Part shown: in pieces, positions 1-12,009 of the stretch
Layout: the number at the start of each line of letters is the position of its first letter
How positions within the stretch are numbered: the first letter of the stretch is position 1
Assembly: GCA_032358165.1 (NCBI GenBank)
Contig: JAALGY010000036.1
Coordinates: 372,001 to 436,000, forward strand
DNA: 64,000 bases
Direction: 5' to 3'
Source of the DNA: Diplosphaera chodatii
Lineage: Eukaryota > Chlorophyta > Trebouxiophyceae > Prasiolales > Stichococcaceae
Made by a program: the position numbers and the translations under genes
The notes under the pieces: generated by a model
Seen by the model: only the letters and a program-made list of their open reading frames with translations
Told to the model about the DNA's origin: nothing
Database searches by the model: none

Positions 1-23
1 GCTGTGCCATCTGAGGACTCACT

Positions 24-300
24 TGCCACAAGGAAACCGCAGCGGCCATTGCGGATAATGCTGGTGTAATCCTCCATGCTGTCCCGCGGCCCCTGCAGCC
101 CTGCTTCCCCGATCTCCCAAGCATCCTCTGGGGCTGCTGCTGTGGCCTCGTCGGCTGTCTGTGCTGGAGCAGCGCTGACGAGCACTGGTGCTGCTGAGAT
201 TGGTGCCAGGCGTTGGCAACGCTGGGTCCGGTGGCACGTCCGGGGACCCGAGCGTGGAATTTGACAGCTGTTTGTGGACAGATGCGCCAGTGCCGTGTGA
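24..300 (-). CDS. PP2C-type protein phosphatase, N-terminal exon (partial)
   Basis: The minus-strand frame reads GPRDSMEDYTSI followed by RNGRCGFLVA. This is the opening motif of metal-dependent Ser/Thr phosphatases (PP2C/PPM: an arginine, then MED-Y, then a hydrophobic strand before the DGHGG metal site). The exon ends at about 23 with GCAA|GTGAGT, a strong donor. The DGHGG part would lie beyond the left edge. Upstream residues (to about 300) are Ala/Gln/Pro-rich and open, and could be a disordered leader or transit peptide; I could not fix the start codon. Only the first tenth or so of the domain is visible, so the call rests on one motif. It lies downstream of the SWIM gene in the same orientation. 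Confidence 0.6.
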
Positions 301-696
301 TCGCGCGCAAGCCCGCTGTGAGATAACGCCCCACGGTACATGCCCTGGCAGATCATCGAACGCACAGCCAAAGGCGCCTCACTGCCTGTTGCACGTCTTC
401 GCCTGGGCTATGATCAGGACGTCCTGCCACAGCCATTGACGGTGGTCCAGCACGCTGCAAACTGCGGAATCTGCCAATGATCTCACCACTCCATCTCAAG
501 CTGAAACTTGTCTGACAAACTGCCCTGGAGCAATTACATGGAGAGAAAGGACACGCTGGACTTCCGATTCTCTGAAAGGACAACCAAACCACAAGCTGAT
601 TGAGAGCGGCTGTGCCTGAAATCATTTCAAATACACCACTACATTGCTGGGGTCTACATGCTCACTTTCACGTACAAATGCTTTGACTGCCAGTGC
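301..696. other. Intergenic stretch
   Basis: Lies between the PP2C 5' region and the 3' end of the SWIM-domain gene, both minus strand. It should hold the PP2C promoter. I see no reading frame with family similarity, no repeat and no RNA gene here. Confidence 0.4.
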
Positions 697-2950
697 TCAG
701 CCCCGCATGACGTCAAACAGAGACTTCTTCTTCGGCATGGGCGGCTGTGGCCGTTTGGCAGCGCCACTTGGATTGCCACCTGCTGGCGCCTCGGCTGCAG
801 ATGCTGGAGCGACAGCAGGCGGCTGTGGTGCAGGTGGCTGTGGCACGGCGTCTGGCTGGCTTGGCTGCGCTGCTGAGGGCTGGCGGGGCTCCTGGGGTGG
901 CGACGCAGGACCCAACAGGCTCTCCATCCTGCAGCAGCAAGCTAGAGGGTACAGCTGGGAACCTGTGTATATGCGCCAAGACTGATGCCCTTCATCACCA
1001 TCGACACGGCGTATGCCAGCAGCTACGAAACAGGAAGCGCACAGTGACAGCTTGGGCTTCCTGGCCACCGCTGGCTGCTGCTGCATGCCCGTCAAAGTCT
1101 GCTGCTGTGCGGCGCCAGCCTGGGCAGCGACCGCCTCAGATGGGGCCTCAGGCGAGAACGTTGCGCCTGCGGTCTGAGCCTTTGCATTCCCCCGCTGTGA
1201 TTGAAGTGCTGCCCGCCGCTGCCGTGTCTCCTCCGACAACTCCACCGGCAGCGTGGCGTCGGGGTCCCGGGGCGGTGGCAGCGTGAACTGCAGCTTGTGG
1301 GGGCTGCCTGCCACTGACGCTGCCTGCCGCGGAGTTGATGACGTGCGCTGTGTTGCCGGCTGCTCTGTCGGTGACAGCGTGAACTGCGGCTTATGGGGGC
1401 TGCCCGCCACTGACGCTGCCCGCCGCGGAGTTGACGGCGTGCGCTGTGTCGCCGGCTGCTCTGCTGGGAGCTGGAATGTTGGGAGTGCTCTGACATCTCC
1501 AAGAGCTGACGCCTCCTCAGCAGCTAGCACCTTGCGACACTGCGCTTGCAGCTGCGCACTCTCGAGCTGCAGAACAGCAGAGCCGTCCATCCTGCAGGAG
1601 GTCACTTTCAGCAGGCATTGGCTCATGATGTACAGCCACCAGCATGGTGGAGGCGCATCAACTTCAGCACATGCAACATGTGCAACGTGATGCATTCTCA
1701 ATGGGGCTACTCACCTGACATACCGCTGCCCGCCTTCCGTCGTGAAAGGCTCGAGGCCACATGAGCCTGCATTCACTGCGGCAGCTGGCTCAGCCGCACG
1801 TCCCGGCTTGTGTGCCCTTGCCAAACCCATTGCGGCAGGTGCTGCCTTTGCCGCCCGGCTGGCACTGCACACAGACATGAGAATATTCTGCATCTGCTGT
1901 CAAGCCCACGAGCAGAGTGTCAAAATGTGCTCCTGGCCTGCTGCTGGTGTAACCTCTGATTGTTGCTGGTGGTCTCCTACCTGGTTGCACCTGGTCGCTT
2001 CAGCAGCGCCTGCTTCAGCTTTGGCTGCAGCGCACGGGACCCCTGCGCTTGCGTCTGCTTCTTGGCCGGCGACGCCTGCTGAGAGGCCACGGGCCGCCGT
2101 AAGGAGGCAGGCAGCTTTCTGCCGCCCCCCTGCGTCAGCTGTGTGCCACGCTGCGTTGGCGACACGCCGCCCTGGTTTTGCATCACCGGGGTCTGAGGTG
2201 CTGCTGCAGGTGGTGATACCGCAGCGCGTGCTTCTGGTGGGCTGGTTGCTGGGCTGACAGGATTGCCAGCACCTGCCGCTGCGCTGGGCTGGCTTACGCT
2301 ACAGTCTGGCTGCTGAGCTGCAACCTCTGCAGGCGCCATGTCTGTGGGCCTGACGACTGCCGCTGATCGTGCCGCGCTCGACCTGGCTGACTCGCGAGAC
2401 TGTGCTGTAGGGCCCTTGAGTGTTGCGGTTCCTGCACCTGCGTTCAGTGAGCAACCGACTGCGTGATGCAACAATGCAAGTGTCAGTGCATGGGCTGCAG
2501 CAGCCCAGATGTTCAAGACAACCAACCTGATGGCAGCTGCGTCAGAGCGAGGGCAAGGCTGTGCTTGCAGACGCCCGTCTGCTCATGCTGCAGACAGTTG
2601 CAGGTGTTGATGAAGCGGGGGTCAGCCGCAGTGGTGCTGCTCAGGGAACATGTCACGATGTATTGTTGCTTCCAGGCGTTTGTCACGCTATCCACCACTG
2701 CTGCGATCTCCTTTGTGTCTGCATCAACTTTGATCTCTCTTACAGAGTTGTTGCTGACAATCTCCTGCGCCCTGCAACAGCACAGCGCCCTGATTATTCC
2801 CAGGGTGTGCCGGCACACGACTCAGACGATGCAGCCTGCTGCAGATGCTTGAACTCACCTCTCAAGAAAGAGCCTCCCTCTCTTGTCATTGGGCAGCATC
2901 TCCGCCACAGCAACTGCCAGCTGCTGCACACTGCTGATGGCATCAGTCAT
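697..2950 (-). CDS. SWIM zinc-finger protein with disordered C-terminal tail
   Basis: Exon 1 (2859-2950) starts with ATG-ACT. Exon 2 (2527-2771) carries the SWIM finger: CNC, eight residues, then CKH (CxC-x8-CxH), preceded by the usual strand region RAQEIVSNNSVREIKVDAD. SWIM modules bind nucleic acid or protein partners. Exon 3 (1981-2437) and exon 4 (from 1591) encode Pro/Ser/Gln-rich sequence that is probably disordered. Exon 4 holds two copies of a roughly 32-residue repeat built on EQPATQRT, STPR and AASVAGSPHK. The protein ends KKKSLFDVMRG at the stop at 697. Phases match at 2859/2771 (AG|G), 2527/2437 (G|GT) and 1981/1591 (AG|G). One more intron near 930-1050 is likely but its donor is unclear. 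The domain call is firm; the cellular role is unknown. SWS1/ZSWIM7-type repair factors share the finger but are far shorter. Confidence 0.7.
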
Positions 2951-3578
2951 CAGGTGCACCTATGCGCACCTGGGCCGTTGCACACAAGCAGACCTTGACA
3001 TCCACACTACATCGTGATCACGCCCTATTTACAACTTTGAAGTGATGCACTGAGGTCTGGGGTCACAAGCACTGCAGCAAGTCGAGCGGCCGGTCCCAGA
3101 AAACCGTGTTGCTCGACCAGCGTGCCAACGTTCACCGACGTCCTGCATCACTTCTCCATTGCATTTGCAGGCAAACTCCTTGCAAGAACATCTGAGCTGA
3201 CTTGACCTGGTTTACTGATGATGGGTGCACTTGAGTTGCATAGCGGCATGCAGTCATGGTACCAGCACGCCTCTACAAACATGAGGGTGAGCGACATCTC
3301 CCACACTTTGTATGCCAATGCAACAGCACAGTGCTGCTGGTGCCTCGTCTGCCGACGTGTGCACAGCATGGCATACATACAGAGCTGCAGCTTTGCGAAG
3401 CCCTGCGCGCTTGTCCTATATATCGAGCGATGCATGGGGTCTTCTGGTGGCATGGCCAAGGGTGTGGTAGCAGTGTGGTGCCACCAATCACGCAGCGACC
3501 CCGTTTGTGCAGATCTCGTCAGATACATCCTGCATGTACTCCAGTAGCAGAACGACTCTACTCCAACCCCCGAACATG
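2951..3578. other. Intergenic stretch between SWIM gene and PKA gene
   Basis: Contains the SWIM gene promoter and the PKA 3' region. TTACA (TGTAA on the minus strand) occurs near 3028 but is some 550 bp from the PKA stop. No supported coding exon was found on either strand. Confidence 0.4.
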
Positions 3579-5410
3579 TCATATGCCCTCAAACATGGCT
3601 TGCTCTGCCTCTGACAACTTGAAAACATGCGTCATCGGTCCCAACTTGTACTCCTCGAAGTTCGACGTGTCATCAGACGACTTGACTACGGGCCTGTGGG
3701 CATGCGTACATATGTAAATTGGCCAGCACGTGAGTTTGGGCTGGTGGAATGTGCATCAGGCAGAAGGTCCTGGAATACCTGATGGGCGGCTCAAGTTTAC
3801 CGCTGCGAAGGGCGCCCCAATCAATGCTGCGCAGCCACGGGTGGCTCTTGATATCATTGACTCCTGACACCAGGCAGCCGTACCTCTTGCTGAGGTCCAC
3901 CTGCAGCATCAGGACATCATGCACTGGGAGTGCTGTGACGTGTCTGCATGATATCTGTACACCATACCGCCTGGTCGGTAGCTCCGATATCTTTAGACAG
4001 CCCTGCCTGCAGTGGCTGCTGTTCATGTGCCTAGGCAAGCACACCTGCAGCAGCTTTCGCACGAGGTCCCGAACCGTGACTGGGAATTCGGTGGGAAACG
4101 TGAAGCGGCCATGCAGTATGCGCTGGTAGGTTTGCGTTGTGTCCTCCTCGTAGAAGGGCGGGTACCCCGCCAACATCTCGTAGATGAGCACACCAAAGGC
4201 CCACCAGTCCACAGCCCTGCCGTGGCCCTGCATGCCATTCAGCCGCCCCTGAAGTGCTGGAGGCAGAATGACATGGAACTTCAGGTTGACACTCTTCTCC
4301 AGATCAACCATCAGTACTTGCGCTGTACTGGCATCGCCTGATGGAGAGTACCTTGTTGAGGATGATCTCTGGGGCAAGGTAGTCGGGTGTCCCGCACAGC
4401 GTATACGTGCGCTTTGTTGGCCCAAGGAACTTGGCAAAGCCGAAGTCTGTGACCTTGAGGTTCCCACTAGGCGTGAGCAACAGGTTCTCTGGCTGCATGT
4501 GCGCACAGCACGGTTGGGAGCTTTCTGCACGGTTCGCTACACTGCAGGCAAACAGACAGTTGGCATATGTATACCTTCAGATCTCTGTAGATGATGTTTT
4601 GACCGTGCAAGTATTCGAAGGCTAGCAAAACCTGGGCTGCATAGAACTTTGCAGCATCCTCGGACAACCTGCACACCCGGAGCAACAAAGGTCAAACATT
4701 GCCTGTCCTGCACACGGCCACATGCAGCTGACAATGTGTCTTCATGATGTGTCAGCAGAACCTCACTTTCTGCGCTGCTTCAGATGGGTGAAAAACTCGC
4801 CGCCTGACACATATTCCATGACCAAGTATACACACTCCTCGTCTTGGAATGTGCCGTACAGTTTGATGATGCAGTGGTGCTCCATGTGCAGCAGGGTGTC
4901 CCTCTCTGCTTTGACATGAGCCACCTGGGCGGCACACAGACTTGGTTTCGTGTTAGGCTCCCTACATACAATGATAGAAGTGCCTCCGACAAAGTGAATC
5001 CACAGTCCTCTGTCCGCGCACCTGCTGATGCTTCACAATGTGCGCCTTTGACAGCATCTTGATAGCGCATGTTGACAATGTTGTCTTGTGTGTCGCCAAA
5101 AAAACCCTGCCGAAGCTGCCGGTCCCCAGAATCCTTCCGACGGTGAAGTCTTGCAGGGTCCAAGCACGATCGCTTGGCGGCGTCAAGGGCGTTGCTATGG
5201 CAGCAGCAGTGGGTACAGCAGCTGTGACGTCAACCTACAGTGATAAGTGTGATTTTGGTTGGCTGCAGTGCCTCTTGAGATCGATGCAGAGTAACCAGGC
5301 CTTTCGCAGTCAAGGCCGGAAAGTCGGTGCATGTCGAATGCTGCATCACCCACCTGGCCCTTAGGTTTTGCGGCTTTCTGGTCCTTGCTGTGGCGAGCGA
5401 AGCGGAGCAT
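3579..5410 (-). CDS. PKA-C: cAMP-dependent protein kinase catalytic subunit (AGC kinase)
   Basis: Eight exons: 5354-5410, 5022-5234, 4767-4924, 4575-4668, 4352-4492, 4045-4227, 3779-3900, 3579-3693. They sum to 1083 nt, 360 residues. Order: short basic N-terminus, glycine loop [13 protein letters not shown] lysine, IIYRDLKPENLL catalytic loop, DFGFAK, activation-loop [28 protein letters not shown], then the AGC tail ending with the DTSNFEEY hydrophobic-motif region. TLCGTP is the PDK1 target loop typical of PKA. There is no cyclic-nucleotide-binding domain at the N-terminus, which argues against PKG. The enzyme phosphorylates Ser/Thr in basic contexts and should be held by a regulatory subunit not seen here. 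Land plants lack a canonical PKA-C while green algae keep it. It is head to head with CDKAL1, 437 bp apart. Confidence 0.93.
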
Positions 5411-5847
5411 ATCATATACACAGGAGTGCTTGTCAACTTGCGAAGCAGCTGCTTATCTTGTGCACACTTGGGGTATGACGAAGCCACCACGCACGCACAG
5501 CATCAACTACGCACAGGATCCCGACACAGAAAGCATGCGCCGAGCAAAGGAAAGTCCTGCAGACTCATGTACGCTCGTTTTGACTGTTGCTTTTACGCAA
5601 GGTCGATTGCGCAGGCGACAGCCACTTCCGAGGTTCTCAAAAGCGGCTGTCGGCAGTCGGTCGCGCCTTCAAGCGAGGTCACACAGAGATCTGTCTCCAT
5701 ACACCCCCTGATGCTGCAAGCTAGGTGCAGCAGCTGGTCCATGACACAGTTGATCTGTTGTCAGTGCAGAGAGCAACGTTGATACATTGCTGTGGTGTTG
5801 CTGCCCTTCGCCGGTGCTGACGCAACACCGCGCAGTCGCAGTGCACC
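5411..5847. promoter_or_regulatory. Shared head-to-head promoter region (PKA / CDKAL1)
   Basis: 437 bp between the two divergent start codons. Both transcripts must start here, so it is a candidate bidirectional promoter. I see no clear TATA box or long repeat. This is inferred from gene layout only. Confidence 0.4.
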
Positions 5848-8800
5848 ATGGCTACAGTCACTACGGAGGTGGAGTTGCCCGACATAGAGGAGCTCTTCTT
5901 GCAGTCGAGCCCTAGCGTTCCTCTACAGAGACACAGTCCAGCTGCAGCGGTGGCCAACCCACGCAGTGCGGCAGGCACAGCTGCGGCATCTGGGATGGCG
6001 GAGGCCGATGTCGCAGATGCGGAGGCAGACATACAGCCGCAGGTGCCCGGCACACAGCGACTATGGATCCGGACATTCGGATGCTCGCACAACATCAGCG
6101 ACTCAGAGTACATGGCAGGCATGCTGCAGCAGGTAGGGGTTTCAGGCAGAGCACCGCCAGAACGGCTGATAGACAAAGCTGCCCACCAACGATACGTACT
6201 TGGTTGCCCCTGACACATGGCAAGGGCCTGCGTCTGCTGACCATCTTGTCGCCACCGATGCTGCAGTATGGCTTCACGCTGCTGCCAGACGAGCAGCGGG
6301 AGGCAGCGGACCTGTGGCTTGTGAACACATGCACCGTCAAGTCGCCCAGCCAGTCGGCAATGGACAACGTCATCAGCGCCGGGCGGCGGCTCGGCAAGCA
6401 CCTCGTCGTGGCAGGCTGCGTGCCGCAAGGTGAACTACGCCAGCAAGCTGCCTGCAACCGCAGGCATGTTCACAGCGGCTACACGGGTGATGAATGACAG
6501 CGAAAGCACTCTCCTGCAGGCGACCACAAGGCCAGAGAGCTGGAGGGCCTGAGCGTCATTGGTGAGTGACGTGCTCGTTGTTCATTGGAATGGCAGTCGG
6601 CTGTCAGCATGTGTCCGAAGGGCCAATCGCGGGTTGCCGGTTGCACAGGCGTATCTCAGATCGACAGGATTGTAGAAGCTGTAGAGGAGACGCTGAAAGG
6701 CAACACGATCCACATGTTGGCTAAAAAGTCGCTACCCAGACTTGACCTGCCAAAGGTGAATCAGGATGACGTTTCCTGGTTGCTGTGAACGCCACACGAT
6801 ACACTGCTGCAGGGCTTCATGCATCTGCATCACATCGACTCAGCACTGCTATTGTTGGGGGCGCTCTCTGATAATATACGCACTGCACCGGCTGCAGGTC
6901 CGCAAGAACAGGCACATAGAGATCATCCCGTTGTCGACCGGCTGCCTGGGCGCCTGCACCTACTGCAAAACGAAGCACGCGCGGGGTGTGCTTGGCAGCT
7001 ACACATTGGACGCCATTGTTGCCAGGGCGCGCCAGGCAGTCGCAGACCCAGAGGTCAGTCGCATGAGATGAAGCAACACTATGAAGCCGAGCACACAGCA
7101 TGCACCAGCCACACGAGAGCAATTGGCAAGCGAAACGTGCTGCGTTTCAGGTGCGGGAGATCTGGCTCAGCTCAGAAGACACAGGCGCCTGGGGTGAGGA
7201 CTTGTCAAAATTGCTTGCAGACGGTGTCCTCGAGATGCACGCATGGTTGGGCCATTAAGCGGCCGCTATATATAGCTGTCAAATATGTCTTTTTGGTAAA
7301 AATCGCAGGCAGAGATATCGGCAGCAACCTGCCGGTGCTGCTGACAGCCTTGGTGGCGGTGCTGCCACTCGACGGCCGAACCATGCTGCGCATTGGCATG
7401 ACGAACCCGGTGCGCAGCACATGCCTTCGTGCATGGTCTGTTACACCCGTTAGACTTGTGCTAAACTGAATGCATGGTGGCCTCCTGCAACCAACTAATC
7501 ACAGCGTTCTCTAAGGCTTATGGTGCTTCATACTCCAAAACGCAGCCTTTCATCCTAGAGCACCTGGAAGATATCGCAACGCACCTCAACGACCCACGGG
7601 TGTTCTCCTTCCTGCACATCCCCGTGCAGTCCGGCAGTGACAGGTGGGCTTGCAGCCTGCAATGTGGTCAGAGCAGCAATGCGCCCAGGCGGTAACGTGT
7701 ACACATACTTGTGCTGTATGTCGTCGACATCAGCAGCGAACGAGGACTGTGATCGATCTGTGACCTGCTCGGCAGGGTGCTGGTGGGGCAGAGCGGCATG
7801 AACCGCGAGTACACCCGCGCCCAGTTCGAATGCGTGGCCGAGACTCTCTTGCGGCTGGTCCCCGACATAGAGCTTGCCACCGACATCATCTGCGGTGAGC
7901 AACGGTTTCATTGGATCAAGTTGTATGCACCAGGATGCTGCAAACGAGGCTCAATGTCTCACCGTTTTGCACAGGTTTTCCCGGGGAGACTGATGAGGAG
8001 TTTGCAGAGACAATCACGCTGGTGGAAAAGTACCGCTTCCGGCACTGCCACATCAGCCAGTTCTACAGCCGCCCTGGCACACCCGCTGCTCGGATGAAGA
8101 AGGTAGGGAATGGCTCCTTGCGGACCTCAAGGCTGACGTGTTCTGAACATTCAGTCCGGCTGTGCCTGCTGTGGTGTGCTTGCTGTCACACGTCATATGA
8201 CGTCTGCCCAGCCCCTTCGCACAGCATTTTTGTGATTGGTTGCGCAGGTGCCGGGGCAGCTGGTCAAGGCCCGCAGCCGGCAGCTGACGCAGGTGGTGGA
8301 CTCCTTCACGGGCTGCTACCAGCATCTGGTGGGCACAGTGCAACGAGCAACCGTCGTGGACATCGCAGCGGACGGCGTCAGCCTCGTTGGCCATGGCAAG
8401 AGCTACTGCCAGGTGCGAGCTTTTGGCGGCTGATCTGTGCCCTGTCATGTCTGATGTCAGTATGCAGCATGTTGCAGAAGCCTGCCATCCTGCACCTTCG
8501 TGAGCCTGCCAGCCCTGCTGCACATTTTGGTCTGTGACACTAGCACGGAATGACGTGCTGCACGTCTGCAGGTGTTGCTGGAGCCTGCGCCGGGACTGAT
8601 GGGCAGTGTTGTTGAGGTGCGCGTCACATCGGCCAGCCGCTGGTCTGTCCGTGGCGAGCTGCTGCGCATTCTGCATGCGTGCCCAGCCACGGATGGCAGC
8701 AGCAGCCCGGCTGCCAACAGCACCGGTACAGCAGGCAGCAGTGACAGCAGCAGCTCCAGCGCCAGCCCCAGTGCCAGCCTCAGCGTATCCGAGGGCAGGC

Positions 8801-9315
8801 ACCGAACAGCCCAAGCAGCCGGCAGCGCTAGCCCTGCGCCAATGCTGGAGGAGCAGCCTCAGCAGCATATGCGAGAGGACTGCGACAGCAGCGGCCCAGC
8901 TGCAGCCGCAGCGCCTGGCTGCAGCACCTGCGGTGCGGCTCAGTCCTGCAGCACAGACCCAGCAGCAGCTTCTGGTGCAGCAGACGTCAGAAACGGCACC
9001 AGTTCAATCAGCAGCGTCGCCAGCAGCTGTGACATGGAGACGTTGGACACGAATGCGCCGCAACTGCCAGACGCCTCTGCAACGGCCACAGGGGCAGCTT
9101 CGACACTCAGTCTGGCTGACAGGGAAGCGATGCCCGCAGCCAAAGCGTCATCGGTGCCAGTTGGCGGAAGCGCAGTGACGCAGCAGCACAGTGCTTCACC
9201 CACGCAGCAAACAGATGTCGCCGATGTTTTGCTGAGCATCGGCGTAGTGCTCGGCTTGTGCGGCGTGCTCTTCTCCGGGATTCTCACGCTGATGCAGACG
9301 TCTACAGCCACATGA
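5848..9315 (+). CDS. CDKAL1: tRNA t6A37 methylthiotransferase (CDKAL1-type)
   Basis: Twelve exons: 5848-6132, 6267-6429, 6520-6561, 6649-6755, 6898-7053, 7151-7193, 7309-7409, 7546-7643, 7776-7894, 7975-8102, 8248-8412, 8572-9315; total 2151 nt, 716 residues. The N-terminal MTTase domain has its three cluster cysteines in TFGCSHN, NTCTVK and AGCVPQG. The radical-SAM site is [12 protein letters not shown] (CxxxCxxC). A TRAM domain follows around residues 415-490. The enzyme makes ms2t6A at position 37 of ANN-decoding tRNAs. The last exon adds about 200 Ser/Ala/Gln-rich residues and then one hydrophobic helix ([20 protein letters not shown]) two turns from the stop. That is a tail anchor as in animal CDKAL1, placing it on the ER. 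All introns are GT-AG and phases close throughout. Confidence 0.95.
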
Positions 9316-9881
9316 TGACTGTCGCATTGTGCATAGACACCTGTGCGATTGTCACTGCCATTCGGTCAGCAATGTGTTATTTGTGGTGCAATGCGTCCCA
9401 CCCTGAAGCACCGTGCGAGACATCTCCCAGAGTGCTGCAGGCGAGCTAGCACGCTCCCAGACATACTCTTGCGCTGCTGACCTTCAAGCGTCAGTCGTTG
9501 AGTTGCGGCTGTGTGCTATATTCCGGCCAGCAAGGTGCTACAGCACTGTGTTGGACCCGAACTGTCTAGTTTGTGAGCAACTGCTGCACTTGAGAGCACG
9601 GTGTCAGAGCTGCTCGTCCATTGTCTCGCACTGAATGTGAAGCAGAACACCCGCAAGCACCGCTGGCATTCGACAGGCGTGCCTCCACAGTGTCAGAGTC
9701 TGACCAGGCGCCAGATCCTAGGCGCTCCGGCACAGCTGAGTGCCGGGTTGCAACACCTCCGCGAATTAGGAGGCAGCTGCACCGGAGAGGCATCCGTCCC
9801 GTGCCATTGCAATCTTGAAGCCGGGGTGCACCTAAGTTTTCCAGCAGCGGGAGACGCCGCCCGCTGCGGCCGGGCGCCAGC
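9316..9881. other. Intergenic stretch upstream of AP-4 sigma
   Basis: 566 bp between two plus-strand genes; 3' end of CDKAL1 and promoter/5' UTR of AP-4 sigma. The last 60 bp are very GC-rich. No coding exon with family support was seen. Confidence 0.4.
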
Positions 9882-10715
9882 ATGGTGGCGGGCGGCTGCG
9901 GCGGCGTCAAGTTCGTGCTGCTGGTCAACAAGCAGGGGCAGACGCGGCTGGCGAAGTACACGGACGCCAGCATGAGCGTGGAGGAGCGCCGCGCCCTGGA
10001 GGGCGAGATCGTCCGCAAGTGCCTCGCCCGCTCTGAAAAGCAGGTTGGTCCGTCAGCACATTTGTCATGTGGACTTTCGCATGCTCTCATGTGCTGCAGC
10101 AGCAACGTATCCAACGTGTTTCTGAGGACACCAGCTATCCCGAACATATCCTGGCCGTTGACCAGACTATGTGCATGGTGCAGTGCTCTTTCGTGGAGCA
10201 GCGCAACTACAAAGTCATTTATCGGCGATACGCGTCTTTGTTCTTCATCGTCGGTGTCGATGGCGAAGAGGTGGGCGCCCTCACCGTGCTCACTGCAAGA
10301 TATATCATCTATCATCAGGACCACTTCATGGTCCACGTGCAAGTGCAGCTATCTACACTCTGTTTCCGCATCAGTGACGTGATTTGTGCAGAACGAGCTG
10401 GCCATCCTAGAGTTCATACACTGCCTGGTGGAGACACTGGACCGCTACTTCAGCAACGTTTGCGAACTGGACCTCATGTTTAATCTGGAGATGGTAAGCC
10501 GGTCTGCTGCACCTCCTGTAGTTGGTCTTGATTGGACTGTGCTGTGGGCTGACTCTTGATGGCTCCAGCTGTTATGGCATGCCACACTGTTGGACCTTTT
10601 TGAGTGCTCTTTGCAGGCGCACTTCGTCTTGGATGAGATGCTGATGAATGGCTGCATCGTGGAGACCAACAAAGCTAATGTTTTGCTACCTGTGCAGCTG
10701 CTTGACCGAGCCTAA
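9882..10715 (+). CDS. AP4S: AP-4 adaptor complex sigma subunit
   Basis: Four exons: 9882-10043, 10184-10270, 10392-10493, 10617-10715; 450 nt, 149 residues, the usual sigma length. The fold-wide signature is clear: [18 protein letters not shown] near the start, [21 protein letters not shown] and [17 protein letters not shown] in the middle, [18 protein letters not shown], and [15 protein letters not shown] at the end. [13 protein letters not shown] and NGCIVETN separate sigma-4 from sigma-1/2/3, which have other residues there. It is a longin-fold small subunit of the AP-4 coat at the trans-Golgi. TGTAA at 10784-10788, about 70 bp after the stop, is the expected poly(A) word. The mu subunit of the same complex is at 41.2-43.8 kb on the same strand. 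Confidence 0.93.
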
Positions 10716-10847
10716 GGCAGCTGTGCACAGTAGCCATGACTGCGTCGCAGATCAGCAGTGTTTTGGATGACCGCGAAAGTCGTTGTAAAGCATGTGTGCT
10801 TGCAACCTAAGACCCGATGAGTGAACCAGTGTGCAGCCTGCAGCACA

Positions 10848-11863
10848 CTATGGCACATCGTGCTTTCTGCTCGACTTCTTTAATGCCAGCTGTGCAGACT
10901 GCCTCAGCAGCTGCTGTACATGGTTGCGCTTCCTGTAGGGCCACCGCTGCACGCGCTGTGCCCGGCAAATCTTCTTCAGCGTCGTTGCGCTCACACGCAG
11001 CTCTGCTGCAGCGTCCTGCGAGTAGGCAAGGTGGTCACCGATGACAATCAACATCTTGTACGCTGGGCCGTGCGCGACTGCAGTACCTGCCCAGGATCGG
11101 CAACGGCGCTGCAACAGGTGCTTGCCTGTATTGGGCGGTCAAAGTAGCCCTGGCTGTTGAGGAAGTCAACGCTGATGCGGCGCACGGCCTCGTGCTTCCG
11201 TGGCGGCACCGACCCTGCAGAGCTGTCCTCAGCTGGTGGCTGTGGGTCATCAGTGGCTTGACGGCGGCCAGTCAACACCGCCGCGGCTGCCTCTGCTTCC
11301 TCAGGCTGCAGCTGACCGGCTGCTACCGCCTTGCGCAGCAGGCTTCGAACAAGATCAGCCTCGTCTTCAGAGGATGAGCTGGCTGCTGCGTCAGGCCTGC
11401 TGCGTGCCGCCTTGGCTTCCACGTATGCCTGATTCGCCACCAGGCGCTGATCAGGGTCTTCCACTGCATGTGGCTGCCTTGGCCGCAGGGTCACGCTCAA
11501 AATGTTCGTGGCACTGACAGACTGGTGCATGATCAAGTCATCATCCCCTGCGAATGACTGTCCTATACTGCTTCTGGAGCCTGGTGGCTGCTGCGGACGC
11601 TCTGGGTCAGCAGCCTTCGAGCGGCTGGCTGCCTGAGTCCCCTGCCTGCTGCTGCTGCGCACCTGTGGCGGGTGCAGCATGCGCTTCCGGACACACTTGC
11701 ATTGCCCTCCGCGACACTCGTGGAACACGACCTGCCTGCTGGGCTGCGCTGACGTCGCGCTGACTGCTGCCTCTCCAACTGGTGCTGCATGCTCGGGCTG
11801 CCTGCCAGCACTATCGCCCACCAGGCAGGCCGGCAGTGGCGGCAGCGTACGATCGGTAGCCAT
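10848..11863 (-). CDS. RWP-RK domain transcription factor
   Basis: Two exons: 11126-11863 and 10848-11015, 906 nt, 301 residues. The C-terminal exon holds the RWP-RK domain: DAAAELRVSATTLKKICR then RWPYRKR. It is preceded across the intron by FDRPIQ, the usual start of the domain. The N-terminal 220 residues are Ser/Gln/Glu-rich and probably disordered, with a small Cys cluster (CRGGQCKCVRKR). RWP-RK factors in green algae control nitrogen responses or gamete programmes; with no NIN-like PB1 or GAF region visible this looks like a short RKD-type member. The single intron has a GC donor (CAG|GCAAGC at 11126/11125). Without it the domain is interrupted by stop codons. It is convergent with AP-4 sigma, 132 bp apart. 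Confidence 0.88.
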
Positions 11864-12009
11864 GCCTGCACTAGACCAAGCAACGAGGTTGAGCTGGCTC
11901 GGAATCCAAGCAGGGCCGGTGTAGATTAAAGAAGTGCTCTTGAGCGCTGCAGATCAGTGAGCGTTCAACAGGCCATCCGTGCGGCACCACAGCAGCCTAC
12001 ATGACGAGG

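Noticed and set aside
5220..5235. TGACGTCA (CRE-like) word near the PKA gene as a cAMP-response element
   Set aside because: Similar TGACGTC words occur at many unrelated places (about 700, 25868, 27250, 33222, 47265), and this one overlaps an exon edge.
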